Positions 54,254-62,936 of a stretch of DNA of 64,000 nucleotides are shown here, one piece after another. The DNA comes from Bin87 sp965243255 (GTDB lineage: Bacteria > Chloroflexota > Dehalococcoidia > Lucifugimonadales > UBA3495). The notes below the pieces were generated by a model that saw only the letters and a program-made list of their open reading frames with translations, did not search any database and was not told the DNA's origin. Every line of letters starts with the position of its first letter. Within the stretch, counting starts at the first letter, position 1. The stretch lies in contig CBDEUH010000004.1 in assembly GCA_965243255.1 (NCBI GenBank), positions 806,001 through 870,000 of the forward strand. Reading direction: 5' to 3'. The position numbers were made by a program, and so were the translations under genes.

Positions 54254-55081
54254 CTATTCCCCGATGAATTCCGGGCGTCGCTTCTCGAGGAAAGCCCGAA
54301 ATCCTTCGTGGTAATCGCGGGTATCAAATTGCGTCAGCGGCAAATCCGCCTCTTCGGGCGTCAGGTCCAAGGACGGTTTCGCCAGCACCTGGTTCAGCGT
54401 CTTCTTGTTTACGGCGTGAGATAGCGGAGCCAGTTTCGCGATGTCCGACGCCAGCCGGTAGGTTACGTCTTCCAGCTTTTCCGAGGGCACCACCTGGTTG
54501 ACCAGTCCAATTCGCAGCGCCTCGTCGGCGTCCAGCAGCCGGCCCGAGAGCAGGATGTACAGCGCGTTGCCCTTGCCCACCAGGTTGACGAGGCCGTACA
54601 TCTCCCGGTGTCCTATCGTGATGCCCAGGTGCGCCACTGGAATACCCAGGCGGCTGCCCTCGGCGGCAATGCGCAGGTCAGTGGCTACCGCCAGTTCACA
54701 CCCGCCGCCGGCAGCGAATCCTCGTATCATGGAAATCACCGGCGTGCCGATTTCGGCCACCGTTTCCAGGAGGCCATCCACCGCCCGGTTGTACACGCGT
54801 CCTTTGACCGAATCACTGCGGTACTCTTCAAAGTCGCTGATGTCGGCGCCGGCCGAGAAGGCCTCGCCTCCGGCGCCGGCAACCACCACGCACCGCACGT
54901 CCCGGTCGGCGTCCAACTCCCGCATCAGTTCGCTCAACTGACCCCACATCGCGAAGAATATGGCGTTGCGCTGGGCTGGGCGGTTGATGGTTACAGTGGC
55001 AACCGCGTCGTCCCGCCGCAGCAGAATGTAACCCTTGGGATCAACGGGCGAATCTCCAACGGCGGCGGTTGTTTCGAGCAT
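54254..55081 (-). CDS. Enoyl-CoA hydratase/isomerase family protein
   Basis: A 275-residue crotonase from ATG 55081, preceded by AGGAGAG. The oxyanion elements are GEAFSAGADISDF and GFAAGGGCELAVATDLRI. The catalytic glutamate positions are not clear (ITIGHREMYG in place of the usual PGGGGTQ segment). The substrate is unknown. The crotonase frame is open further upstream, but the AGGAGAG-supported ATG is the best start. Confidence 0.86.
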   Translation of the reverse strand: MLETTAAVGDSPVDPKGYILLRRDDAVATVTINRPAQRNAIFFAMWGQLSELMRELDADRDVRCVVVAGAGGEAFSAGADISDFEEYRSDSVKGRVYNRAVDGLLETVAEIGTPVISMIRGFAAGGGCELAVATDLRIAAEGSRLGIPVAHLGITIGHREMYGLVNLVGKGNALYILLSGRLLDADEALRIGLVNQVVPSEKLEDVTYRLASDIAKLAPLSHAVNKKTLNQVLAKPSLDLTPEEADLPLTQFDTRDYHEGFRAFLEKRRPEFIGE

Positions 55082-55233
55082 TTGGTGAACTCTCCTGTCC
55101 ATTCTGGCGCCAGCAAAGGGCCAACACAGACTATCGGGGTTGCGCAGTCCAGTCAACAACGTTTGACACCGGTTGCGGCCCGATGGAGAATGCGGTCAGA
55201 TCACTAGCGCGGCTGAAATACCGGAGGCTATCA

Positions 55234-56637
55234 GTGGCTATCTATGACTATGACCTGGTGGTCATTGGTTCAGGGCCGGCCGGACAAAGGGCGGCGATTC
55301 AGGCCGCCAAGCTGAACAAAAGCGTAGCCGTCCTGGAACGGCTCCCCATGCTCGGCGGCGTCGACGTCAACACCGGGACCGCCAGCAAGACCCTGCGCGA
55401 GGCCGTGCTGCACCTCACCGGATTCCGCGAGCGCAACATTCACGGCGAGTCCTACTCCGTCAAGCAGAACATCACCATGGGCGACCTTATGGTTAGAACC
55501 AGCTACGTGATGCAGCAGCAGGTGGACATATTGCGCCTGCACTTTCGCAGCAACCGAATCGAAACGATACACGCCGAAGGTTCCTTCGTTGACCGTCACA
55601 CCATCAGCCTATCCTACCCAGACGACAGGTTGGATCGCGTCATCACCACCGACAAGGTCGTTATAGCGGTAGGCTCCTTTTCCACCCAGCCTCCCGTGGT
55701 GCACACCGACGGCCGGCTGGTCTTCGTCAGCGACGACGTGCTCAACTTGCCAGATATTCCGCGCACCCTGACCATTGTCGGCGGCGGCGCAATCGGGCTG
55801 GAGTATTGCAGCACCTTCGCCGCGCTGGGCGTCCGGGTCACCCTGGTGGACCGTAACCCCCGCCTGCTCCAATTCGCCGACGACGAAATCGTGGATGCGC
55901 TGGTTTATCACCTGCGCCAGAACGGCGTAACCCTGCGCCTGAACGAAACCGTCAACGATATCGAGTACCTGCGCACCGAGCGGGGCAACCAGGTTCGGGT
56001 CCTGCTGGACAGTGGCAAGCAAATTGCCAGCGACGCGGTCATGTATTGCGTCGGCCGCACCGGCAACACGGAGATGCTCAACCTGGAAGCCATCGGACTG
56101 GAAAGCGACTCCCGCGGGCGCGTCAGGGTGGACGAAAACTATCAGACCGATGTGGCTGGCATCTACGCCATCGGCGGCGTTATTGGCTTTCCCGACCTCA
56201 CCTCAACCTCCCGAATGCAAGGGCGCCAGGCTGCCCGCCACGCCTTTGACGAATCAATCAACCGCTTTCCCGGCCTGCTGCCTTACACCGTTAGAACCAT
56301 CCCAGAGGTAGCGATGGTGGGAAAGACCGAATCGGAATTGACCGACGCCGGCGTTTCATACGAAATCGGCAAGGCGAACTACCAGGAGACCATGAGCAGC
56401 GTCATGCAGGGCGACAACGCCGGCCTGCTCAAACTGATTTTCGACACCCAATCCCGCAAGCTGCTGGGGGTGCACATCCTGGGCGAAGACGCCTCCGAGC
56501 TGATTCACATCGGGCAAGCCGTGATGGCTCACGACGGCACCATTGATTACTTCACCGAGGTGGTGATCAGCTATCCCTCCCTGGCCGAGTGCTACGCCAC
56601 CGCCGCTTTCAACGGCCTCAACCGCCTGGAGGGGTGA
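55234..56637 (+). CDS. sthA: SthA-like soluble pyridine nucleotide transhydrogenase (Si-specific)
   Basis: A 467-residue FAD flavoprotein that exchanges hydride between NADPH and NAD. From GTG 55234 (CCGGAGG box). FAD motif VVIGSGPAGQRAA; NAD(P) motif IVGGGAIGLEYCSTFAALG; AIGGVIGFPDLTS. The SKTLREAVLHLTG block is SthA-like. The redox-disulfide positions are Asp44 and Thr49, so there is no disulfide, and the usual TIP is shortened to TA. That fits a transhydrogenase rather than a lipoamide dehydrogenase. Confidence 0.85.
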   Translation: MAIYDYDLVVIGSGPAGQRAAIQAAKLNKSVAVLERLPMLGGVDVNTGTASKTLREAVLHLTGFRERNIHGESYSVKQNITMGDLMVRTSYVMQQQVDILRLHFRSNRIETIHAEGSFVDRHTISLSYPDDRLDRVITTDKVVIAVGSFSTQPPVVHTDGRLVFVSDDVLNLPDIPRTLTIVGGGAIGLEYCSTFAALGVRVTLVDRNPRLLQFADDEIVDALVYHLRQNGVTLRLNETVNDIEYLRTERGNQVRVLLDSGKQIASDAVMYCVGRTGNTEMLNLEAIGLESDSRGRVRVDENYQTDVAGIYAIGGVIGFPDLTSTSRMQGRQAARHAFDESINRFPGLLPYTVRTIPEVAMVGKTESELTDAGVSYEIGKANYQETMSSVMQGDNAGLLKLIFDTQSRKLLGVHILGEDASELIHIGQAVMAHDGTIDYFTEVVISYPSLAECYATAAFNGLNRLEG

Positions 56638-56650
56638 AGCCGCCTACGCA

Positions 56651-56678
56651 TTGCCAGCATCGCCGATGCTTGTATAAT
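56651..56678 (+). promoter_or_regulatory. Promoter of the CoA-transferase operon
   Basis: TTGCCA (56651-56656) and a perfect TATAAT (56673-56678) are separated by 16 bases, with ATG 51 bases past the -10. Confidence 0.6.
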
Positions 56679-56728
56679 GGCGGGCGTCGGCTTCGCGCCG
56701 GCCCAAACCTCGCTGGGAGTCCATCCCG

Positions 56729-57427
56729 ATGAAGAACAAGGTTTATTCCGATTTTGATTCCGCCGTCGCCGATATGCAGGACGGCATGACCTTTATGTCA
56801 CCCGGTTTCGGCAACGTTGGCCTGGCCCGCAATCTGCTGGCCGCCGTCCACCGTCTGGGCGTCAAGAACCTTACGGGCATTTCCAACAACGCCGGCAGCC
56901 TGGACGAACGCGTTGACGTGGGCACGCTCATTGAGGCCGGACAGGTCAAGAAGATGATCTGCGCCTTCACCGCGCCCACCCACCCGTCGCAGATTACTCC
57001 CTTTGTCCAGATGTACAACGACGACCTGCTGGAAGCCGAGCTGGTCCCCCAGGGTACCCTGGCTGAACGGATGCGGGCCGCCGCCGCCGGCATCGGCGCT
57101 TTCTACACTCCGGCCAGCGTCGGAACGGAACTGGCCGAGGGCAAGGAGCATCGGGAAATCAACGGGCGCACCTACGTGCTGGAATACCCGCTGCCGGCCG
57201 ACTTCGCCCTCATCCGCGCCTACCGCGCCGACACCTTCGGCAACCTGCAATTCCGTCTCACCCAGCGCAACTTCAATCCCATCATGGCCATGGCGGCCGA
57301 CGTAACCGTGGTTGAAGTTGAGGACAGCATCGTGGAGCCAGGCGAAATCGACCCCGACTGCGTGCACGTCCCCGGCGTTTATGTTGACCGGCTGGTCAAG
57401 ATTCCCGAAGACGGCATCTGGGACTGA
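56729..57427 (+). CDS. CoA-transferase subunit A
   Basis: A 232-residue alpha subunit of a family I CoA-transferase (3-oxoacid type). Family features are TFMSPGFGNVGLARNLL, GISNNAG, E-Y-P-L-P-A-D-F-A-L-I-R-A-Y-R-A-D and D-T-F-G-N-L-Q-F-R. The acyl substrate is unknown. The second subunit follows 22 bases downstream. Confidence 0.88.
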   Translation: MKNKVYSDFDSAVADMQDGMTFMSPGFGNVGLARNLLAAVHRLGVKNLTGISNNAGSLDERVDVGTLIEAGQVKKMICAFTAPTHPSQITPFVQMYNDDLLEAELVPQGTLAERMRAAAAGIGAFYTPASVGTELAEGKEHREINGRTYVLEYPLPADFALIRAYRADTFGNLQFRLTQRNFNPIMAMAADVTVVEVEDSIVEPGEIDPDCVHVPGVYVDRLVKIPEDGIWD

Positions 57428-57449
57428 TTCCAAACTCAAGGAGCGCGAT

Positions 57450-58139
57450 ATGACCACCGACGACAAGCCTCGCCTTTCCCGGCAGACCATGTGCGACCGC
57501 CTGGCCATGGAGTTCCAGGACGGCTGGATTGTGAACCTGGGCGTCGGGATGCCCACCCTCTGCTCCAACTACCTGGAGTGCGAGCCGGACAAGGAGATTA
57601 TATTCCACTCCGAAAATGGCGTCATCGGCTACGGCCCGCTGGCCCCGGCCGGCGAGGAAGACAAGCACCTGGTCAACGCCGGCGGGCAGAACGTGGTGGC
57701 GCTGCCTGGCATGGCCATAGTGCACCACGCCGACTCTTTCGGCCTCATCCGCAAGGGCATGGTGGACGTTACGGTGATGGGGGCCTACGAGGTGTCGGAG
57801 AACGGCGACTTCGCCAACTGGCGCATCCCCGTGCGCAAGGGCGGTGGCATCGGTGGAGCCATGGACCTGGCGGCCTGCGCCAAGCGGGTGTTCATCGCCA
57901 TGGAGCACAACCAGCGCAACGGCGCTCCCCGGGTGCTCAAAACCTGCAACCTCCCGATCACGGCGCCGGGAGTGGTCAAACTGCTGGCGACGGATTTGGG
58001 GCTGTTCGAGATAACCGAGGCCGGCTTCGTCCTCCGGGAGTACGCGCCCGGTTGGTCGCCTGAAGACATCCAGGAGCAGACGGAAGCCGAGTTAATAATC
58101 GCCGACGACCTGCGGGAGATACGGGTGCGGGCGGAGTAG
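57450..58139 (+). CDS. CoA-transferase subunit B
   Basis: A 229-residue beta subunit from ATG 57450, after AAGGAG. It carries the catalytic Glu in HSENGVIGYGP, where a CoA thioester forms on the enzyme. V-N-L-G-V-G-M-P-T-L opens the domain. It pairs with the upstream subunit as a heteromeric enzyme. The racemase-like gene is convergent, 10 bases away. Confidence 0.9.
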   Translation: MTTDDKPRLSRQTMCDRLAMEFQDGWIVNLGVGMPTLCSNYLECEPDKEIIFHSENGVIGYGPLAPAGEEDKHLVNAGGQNVVALPGMAIVHHADSFGLIRKGMVDVTVMGAYEVSENGDFANWRIPVRKGGGIGGAMDLAACAKRVFIAMEHNQRNGAPRVLKTCNLPITAPGVVKLLATDLGLFEITEAGFVLREYAPGWSPEDIQEQTEAELIIADDLREIRVRAE

Positions 58140-58149
58140 CTACCCCCGG

Positions 58150-58974
58150 TTAGTCCAAGCTCCGCAAGAGGCTGCCGTAACCGCCTATCGGCTTCGTCCA
58201 TCCCAGGCGGCGCAGGGCCAGCCAGATGGTAGCCTGGTTGACGGTAATTACCGTCTTGCCCAGCTTTTGCTCCAGTTCCTCCGCAGCGTCCAGCGCGCGC
58301 CAGGCGGTTCCGGGCAGGAAGATGGTATCGGCATCGTCATGGGCCACTTCCGCAGCGAAGTCGATGATGGCCTGAGGGGGGTCCATGTCGATTTCCCGGG
58401 GGTTCATGGAGTCTTCCATCCACGGCGCGCCGTCAGCGCTCAGCACCTCGAAGCCGGCCTCTTCCATCAGAGGCTTCAGACGGTTACGCAGGTGGTAGTT
58501 GCGGTACGGGCCGGCGATGCTCAGCTTGCGGCTGCCGACGTGTCGCATGGCGGCGACGCACGAACTCACCGCGGTTATCGACTCGACCCCGCTGGCTTGC
58601 TCCATCAATTGCGCTATCGATTGGTCGTAGGCCATGTAGCCCTTGTGCCAAGTGCCGGAGGTGCAGGCATAGACCAGCACGTCGGGGCCTATGTTGGACA
58701 ACGCGCTGGCGCCCCGAGCCACATCCTCGTTCATCTTGCCGACGTCAAACCCGAACAGCGCCCACTCGACTTCGTTGGCTTCGGCGCTGGTCATGCTGAG
58801 ACGATGGCCCGACTCGGTGGAGATTTCCGGCTGGCTGCCCCAGGTGCCGTTCCACATCCGCTCGAAGTGCACCGTTATTTCCGGCGGCATCACCCGGTAG
58901 AAGTCGGGTTCAACCACCGGATTGGTGGCGGGAACCAGGGCGCCGATTCGGCGCGCGTTGGTCAGATTAGCCAT
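58150..58974 (-). CDS. Maleate isomerase / Asp-Glu racemase family protein
   Basis: A 274-residue protein. The maleate cis-trans isomerase opening is present (GALVPATNPVVEPDFYRVMP). The first catalytic Cys is Cys104 (VYACTSG). The second Cys, expected in a C-T-x-x-R-like context, is Gly222 (LPGTAWR). Two-Cys chemistry is therefore not possible as in maleate isomerase, and a decarboxylase or other role should be considered. Confidence 0.8.
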   Translation of the reverse strand: MANLTNARRIGALVPATNPVVEPDFYRVMPPEITVHFERMWNGTWGSQPEISTESGHRLSMTSAEANEVEWALFGFDVGKMNEDVARGASALSNIGPDVLVYACTSGTWHKGYMAYDQSIAQLMEQASGVESITAVSSCVAAMRHVGSRKLSIAGPYRNYHLRNRLKPLMEEAGFEVLSADGAPWMEDSMNPREIDMDPPQAIIDFAAEVAHDDADTIFLPGTAWRALDAAEELEQKLGKTVITVNQATIWLALRRLGWTKPIGGYGSLLRSLD

Positions 58975-59049
58975 TTCGTCTGCTCCAAGTCCTTTACAAG
59001 CCTAACAACGACGGCGCTACCCCACATTCGCTCCGGCAGCGCCGCAATT

Positions 59050-59802
59050 CTACCCGAAATACCCTTGCCCACCGTTCACATGGAGCGTCTGGCCCGTTAC
59101 GAAACCGCCGTCCTCGGTGCACAGGAAGGTAACCGCCGATGCAATCTCCTCAGGCTTGCCCTGACGACCAAGCGGGATGCCGGAGGAGTCAGGCACCCTA
59201 CCGGCATACCATTCGGGGTTGGCACGGGTCGTGTCGATGCTACCGGGCGCAATCACGTTGACCCGTATATTGTGCGGCGCAAACTCCGACGCCAGGGCGC
59301 GGGCCATGCCTACCAGGCCCATCTTGGCGGCCGATACGTGGGCGCGCAGCGGGCTGCCGCGAAACGCGCCGTCGCCGGTCAGGAACACGATGCGCCCGTA
59401 GTTGTTGTCCACCATCTGTTGGATGACGCCGCGGGTGGTGTAGAAGGAGCCGTCCAGCACCACGCCGCGCACGTGCTCCCAGTCTTCCAGGGTCAGCTCG
59501 GTGAACGGCTTGTGCGGACGGATGGCAGCGTTGTTGACCAGGATGTCGATGCGTCCGAAGGTGGACATGGCGGCATCGATCATCGCGTCAACCTGTTCCT
59601 TGTTCGACACGTCGGCTATCACCGGCAGAGCCTTGACGCCCAACTCTTCAACCGCCGCCACGGTAGCTTCCGCTTCGTCCCGGTTGGCACGCGCGTTGAC
59701 CACGATGTTGGCGCCCTCCGCTGCCATCATCAACGCCGTCGCTCGCCCGATGTTGCGGCCTGATCCCGTAATCAGCGCCACTCTGCCGTCCAACTTGCCC
59801 AT
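59050..59802 (-). CDS. SDR family protein with an incomplete catalytic triad
   Basis: A 250-residue Rossmann protein: TGSGRNIGRATA cofactor motif, D-V at 64-65, NNAA at 90-93, and the VNVIAPG segment. The usual Ser-Tyr-Lys triad reads Gly143, Val156 and Lys160 (HVSAAK), so Ser and Tyr are missing. It probably binds NAD(P) but may not reduce a carbonyl in the standard way. Neighbours are a racemase-like protein and a CoA-transferase. Confidence 0.85.
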   Translation of the reverse strand: MGKLDGRVALITGSGRNIGRATALMMAAEGANIVVNARANRDEAEATVAAVEELGVKALPVIADVSNKEQVDAMIDAAMSTFGRIDILVNNAAIRPHKPFTELTLEDWEHVRGVVLDGSFYTTRGVIQQMVDNNYGRIVFLTGDGAFRGSPLRAHVSAAKMGLVGMARALASEFAPHNIRVNVIAPGSIDTTRANPEWYAGRVPDSSGIPLGRQGKPEEIASAVTFLCTEDGGFVTGQTLHVNGGQGYFG

Positions 59803-59873
59803 AGTCTAGCCTCCACAAACGTGTCGTCTGTCACTGTAATGCCGGCATTATAGCGTACCGCCGGAACTAACCC

Positions 59874-59879
59874 TATACT
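59874..59879 (+). promoter_or_regulatory. -10 box directly before a likely leaderless start
   Basis: TATACT (59874-59879) lies six bases before the ATG of the lipoprotein gene at 59886, so transcription would start at or next to the start codon. No -35 is clear. Confidence 0.4.
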
Positions 59880-59885
59880 GTTATT

Positions 59886-61739
59886 ATGCGATACCTGCCG
59901 ACCCTCCTGGGCCTGTTGCTGCTGGGCCTCGTCCTGGCCTGCTCCGGCAACGATCCCGACGAAGCTCCGGCGGCTAATGCGACTATCGACGCGGCCGTGG
60001 CACGACTCAGCGCAACACTGGCCGCCAACGCAACCCCGACTCCAACCTCCGGCAGTCCATCACCCACGGGCACACAGAAGCCGGCGTCAATCCTGCCTGC
60101 TCAATCCGGCACCCTGCCGCCGCCAACACCCCCGCCGGCAACATCCTCCGTAGCGGCTCCTGCGTCCGGTGCGCCGGCCTACCCCTTCGCCGACGTGCGC
60201 AACTGGCAGTACGCTGAGCAATCGGCCCCGGCCGTCATTGCCAGGCTCCGCGCCGTCCCGTGGATTTCCGACGGCCTCCACGACGTTGACGAATTCAACG
60301 CCGCTGAGCGTTTGGTCAACATCGGTATCGACGCGCCGGATACCCTGTATGTGCTCCTGGAATCCCACAGCCTGGGTCAGAGATTGGCCCCCCTGGACTT
60401 GCCGGCTCTGCTGTCCCTGCAACGCATGGCGCGGGATCGTCCCGAACGACTGGCTCAACTCAGCCGTGCCAGTTGGTTTCAGGACGGATTGACCGATGCC
60501 GAGGCCGCAATCGTCGCCACGCTCTTTGAACGCTCCCGTTTCCTCTCGCCGGAGTTCGACGCAATCGTGTCTGATCCCGGAGTTCTTACCGTCGATATGT
60601 CCACCACGACCAACCGGGTCGGCGAAGTGGTGCCTATCGTCGTTCTGCGTTCCGGTCCGGCGCCGCCCGGTTCGCCGGTGATGCTCGTCGCGCAATTCTC
60701 GGTGCGCCTCTTCGAGGAAATGTTTGACGCGCCATTTCCAACTCCGGCCGTGGTGATACACGTAACTCCCTACGTGGCTGGCGCTGCCGCTGGCACCAAC
60801 TACCAGACCCACGTTACGCTGAAACCCGAAATCGACGCCAACGACGAACCGGAGTTTTCGGTTCATTCCGTGTTTCACGAAATTGCCCACTATTACCTGT
60901 ATGCCCCGCCTATCTGGTACACCGAGGGGGCGGCGGAATTTGCTGCCTCCTACGCGCGACAAATCCTTACCGGCACGCCTATCGAACCCACCAACAGCCC
61001 ATGCTCAGAAGCCACGTCCCTCAGCGAGCTCGAGACGCTGCTCCCCAATGACGACAGCGACGCCGGCGCCAACGTTGACCCAAGCCTCTGGCAATGCAAC
61101 TACTCCCTTGGCGAGCGGCTGATGCTGACCTTGTACCACACTCTGGGCGAAGATAGGTTCCTGCAGGGTTGGCGTGAGCTCTACGCCGTCCTCGCGCAGA
61201 CTCCAGCTTATCCATCGGAGCACGAATTCGAGGAGATTGATTTACGCGTTGCCTGGCTGCGTGCTTTCGGCCGGCTCAATCAACCAGAACTGGAGGACAT
61301 TTGGGATAGGTGGTATCGCGGCACATCCAGTGTCGTCGTCGATGGCCCGCCCGACCCGTCGCCGGCCGACCCCAGCCTGCCGGACATTAACGGCCACGTT
61401 GACCGGGCATACGTTGCTCTGAATCCGAACGGCCCAGCCGTCAATTCATTCTCCGCCGCCGACGTAACCGGATGGGCTTACCTGACCCTGGAATATTCCC
61501 AACGGGTGGAAGGTTCCGACCGGGAGTTGACCTTGCATGTCGTTGAGTATTTCCAGGACGGGCTTCCCTACTCTAGACGCGACGTTACCATCAACTTCCA
61601 GCCACAGCACGCCGGCGGCACGCAATGGATTTCAGTGGGCCCGCAACCAGGGCAGCGCTGGGCGCCGGGGCGCTATTGGGCCTACGTGTACGAAGGCGGC
61701 CGCAAGGTTGCCGAGGTCGGGTACGAAGTTACGCCGTAG
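59886..61739 (+). CDS. Lipoprotein with a gluzincin-like metalloprotease domain
   Basis: A 617-residue exported lipoprotein. The signal peptide has the lipobox LVLAC with Cys19. Residues ~30-100 are rich in Thr, Pro, Ser and Ala. The zinc site is His331-Glu-Ile-Ala-His335, with Glu347 or Glu351 (YTEGAAEF) as third ligand, the layout of basic secretory/gluzincin-type proteases. C-terminal residues ~480-617 look like a beta domain. The target is unknown. There is no ribosome-binding site upstream; a -10 box lies directly before ATG 59886. Confidence 0.82.
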   Translation: MRYLPTLLGLLLLGLVLACSGNDPDEAPAANATIDAAVARLSATLAANATPTPTSGSPSPTGTQKPASILPAQSGTLPPPTPPPATSSVAAPASGAPAYPFADVRNWQYAEQSAPAVIARLRAVPWISDGLHDVDEFNAAERLVNIGIDAPDTLYVLLESHSLGQRLAPLDLPALLSLQRMARDRPERLAQLSRASWFQDGLTDAEAAIVATLFERSRFLSPEFDAIVSDPGVLTVDMSTTTNRVGEVVPIVVLRSGPAPPGSPVMLVAQFSVRLFEEMFDAPFPTPAVVIHVTPYVAGAAAGTNYQTHVTLKPEIDANDEPEFSVHSVFHEIAHYYLYAPPIWYTEGAAEFAASYARQILTGTPIEPTNSPCSEATSLSELETLLPNDDSDAGANVDPSLWQCNYSLGERLMLTLYHTLGEDRFLQGWRELYAVLAQTPAYPSEHEFEEIDLRVAWLRAFGRLNQPELEDIWDRWYRGTSSVVVDGPPDPSPADPSLPDINGHVDRAYVALNPNGPAVNSFSAADVTGWAYLTLEYSQRVEGSDRELTLHVVEYFQDGLPYSRRDVTINFQPQHAGGTQWISVGPQPGQRWAPGRYWAYVYEGGRKVAEVGYEVTP

Positions 61740-61754
61740 GCTGACGTCGGCCCA

Positions 61755-62864
61755 CTACCTCAGTAGCCGGTTCAATCCGGAGTACCGCGCCGGGTCCAAG
61801 TCGCGCCCGGCCAGGGCCGGATGGTGCGGTTCGTAGCGGTGGCAGCGGAAGGTAGCGTTGGAAGCTTCTGCGCCGCCGCTGGAAGCATAGAAGGGGTTGA
61901 TGTATTCCCAGACGATTTCGCCGCGCTGAGTAACCTCGAACAGGCGGCCGGGCGCTCCCTCGCAGATCAAAGTGTTGCCGTTGGGTTGTCGCTCGGCGCT
62001 GCTGATGTTGTAGCTGTAGAAGGAAATGTCGGGAGATCCCCGGTACTGCCAATGGATTTCGTTGGTTTCGGGATCAACCTCGACGATGCGGGAATGGCTG
62101 GCCCCACGGCGATGGCTGCCGTTGTCGAAAATCAGCACGCGGCCGCTGTCCAACCAGGTGGGATGGTGCTGCTGGTAGAGTTCGCCGGGTCCCCACTTCC
62201 ACTTGAACGCTCCGGAAGCGCGGTCAACAATGCCCACGGTACTGGTGAGCCGGTAGCTGACGAGAAGGTCGCCATCGGCGGTAACGTTGAGGCAATTCTG
62301 ATGGGTCCATTCCCGACGTGGTTCCATGTTGGAGATGATGTCTTCGGCTGTGTCCAGATGCTCCCAGGAGCGCCACTCCCAAACGGAGGCTCCGTCGGGA
62401 GTGATCTCCCGGACGACATCGCCCAGCATTCCGGGGGCAAAGTCAACGTCGTATCCACCCTGCACTTGGTCCGGCAAGCCATCGGGAAGAGGTTCCCAGA
62501 GCAGGGCCAAAGTGTTGCCGTTGGTCAACCTTTCAAAGTCGTGGTGCAGCATTACGTTGCGATAAGCCCAAACCACGTTGCTGTTCCAATCGAGTTCGAT
62601 GAGGCTGGCCGATGAGCCACCCACGGCTTCAACGCCGCCGGCGTCCTCCGGGGGCATAGTCCGGCAGAGCAGGTTCCCGTTGTCCAGCAGGTAGGCGTAG
62701 TGGATGCCCTCGTCGGAGTGCCAGCGATGAACCACGTTGCCGTTCATGTCAATCAGGTACGCATCCTGTCCGCCCCGGGTGGTGGAAAACAAGGTGTAGC
62801 CCCGCTGACAAGCTGACGGCGTGTAGTGAATCAACCCTACCGGGTGATGAATCGACCAGCCCAT
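61755..62864 (-). CDS. Arylsulfotransferase-like beta-propeller protein
   Basis: A 369-residue protein starting at ATG 62864 after GGAGGT. Repeated blade motifs are D-x-x-G-N-V-V-H-R-W, GNTLALLWE, GASVWEWRSWEH, QHHPTWLDSG and GNTLICEGAPGRLFEV, like the Arylsulfotransferase/PQQ-propeller group. No signal peptide is seen. True sulfotransferase activity is not established. It is divergent from the EamA gene. Confidence 0.72.
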   Translation of the reverse strand: MGWSIHHPVGLIHYTPSACQRGYTLFSTTRGGQDAYLIDMNGNVVHRWHSDEGIHYAYLLDNGNLLCRTMPPEDAGGVEAVGGSSASLIELDWNSNVVWAYRNVMLHHDFERLTNGNTLALLWEPLPDGLPDQVQGGYDVDFAPGMLGDVVREITPDGASVWEWRSWEHLDTAEDIISNMEPRREWTHQNCLNVTADGDLLVSYRLTSTVGIVDRASGAFKWKWGPGELYQQHHPTWLDSGRVLIFDNGSHRRGASHSRIVEVDPETNEIHWQYRGSPDISFYSYNISSAERQPNGNTLICEGAPGRLFEVTQRGEIVWEYINPFYASSGGAEASNATFRCHRYEPHHPALAGRDLDPARYSGLNRLLR

Positions 62865-62924
62865 AAACTGACCTCCGCAGTCAAGATCACGGAGATTATA
62901 ACAATACGGCCGAGCCTGAACAGT

Positions 62925-62930
62925 TATAAT
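62925..62930 (+). promoter_or_regulatory. -10 box directly before a likely leaderless start
   Basis: A perfect TATAAT (62925-62930) lies six bases before GTG 62937 of the EamA gene; no ribosome-binding site is present between them. Confidence 0.45.
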
Positions 62931-62936
62931 GCCGCC

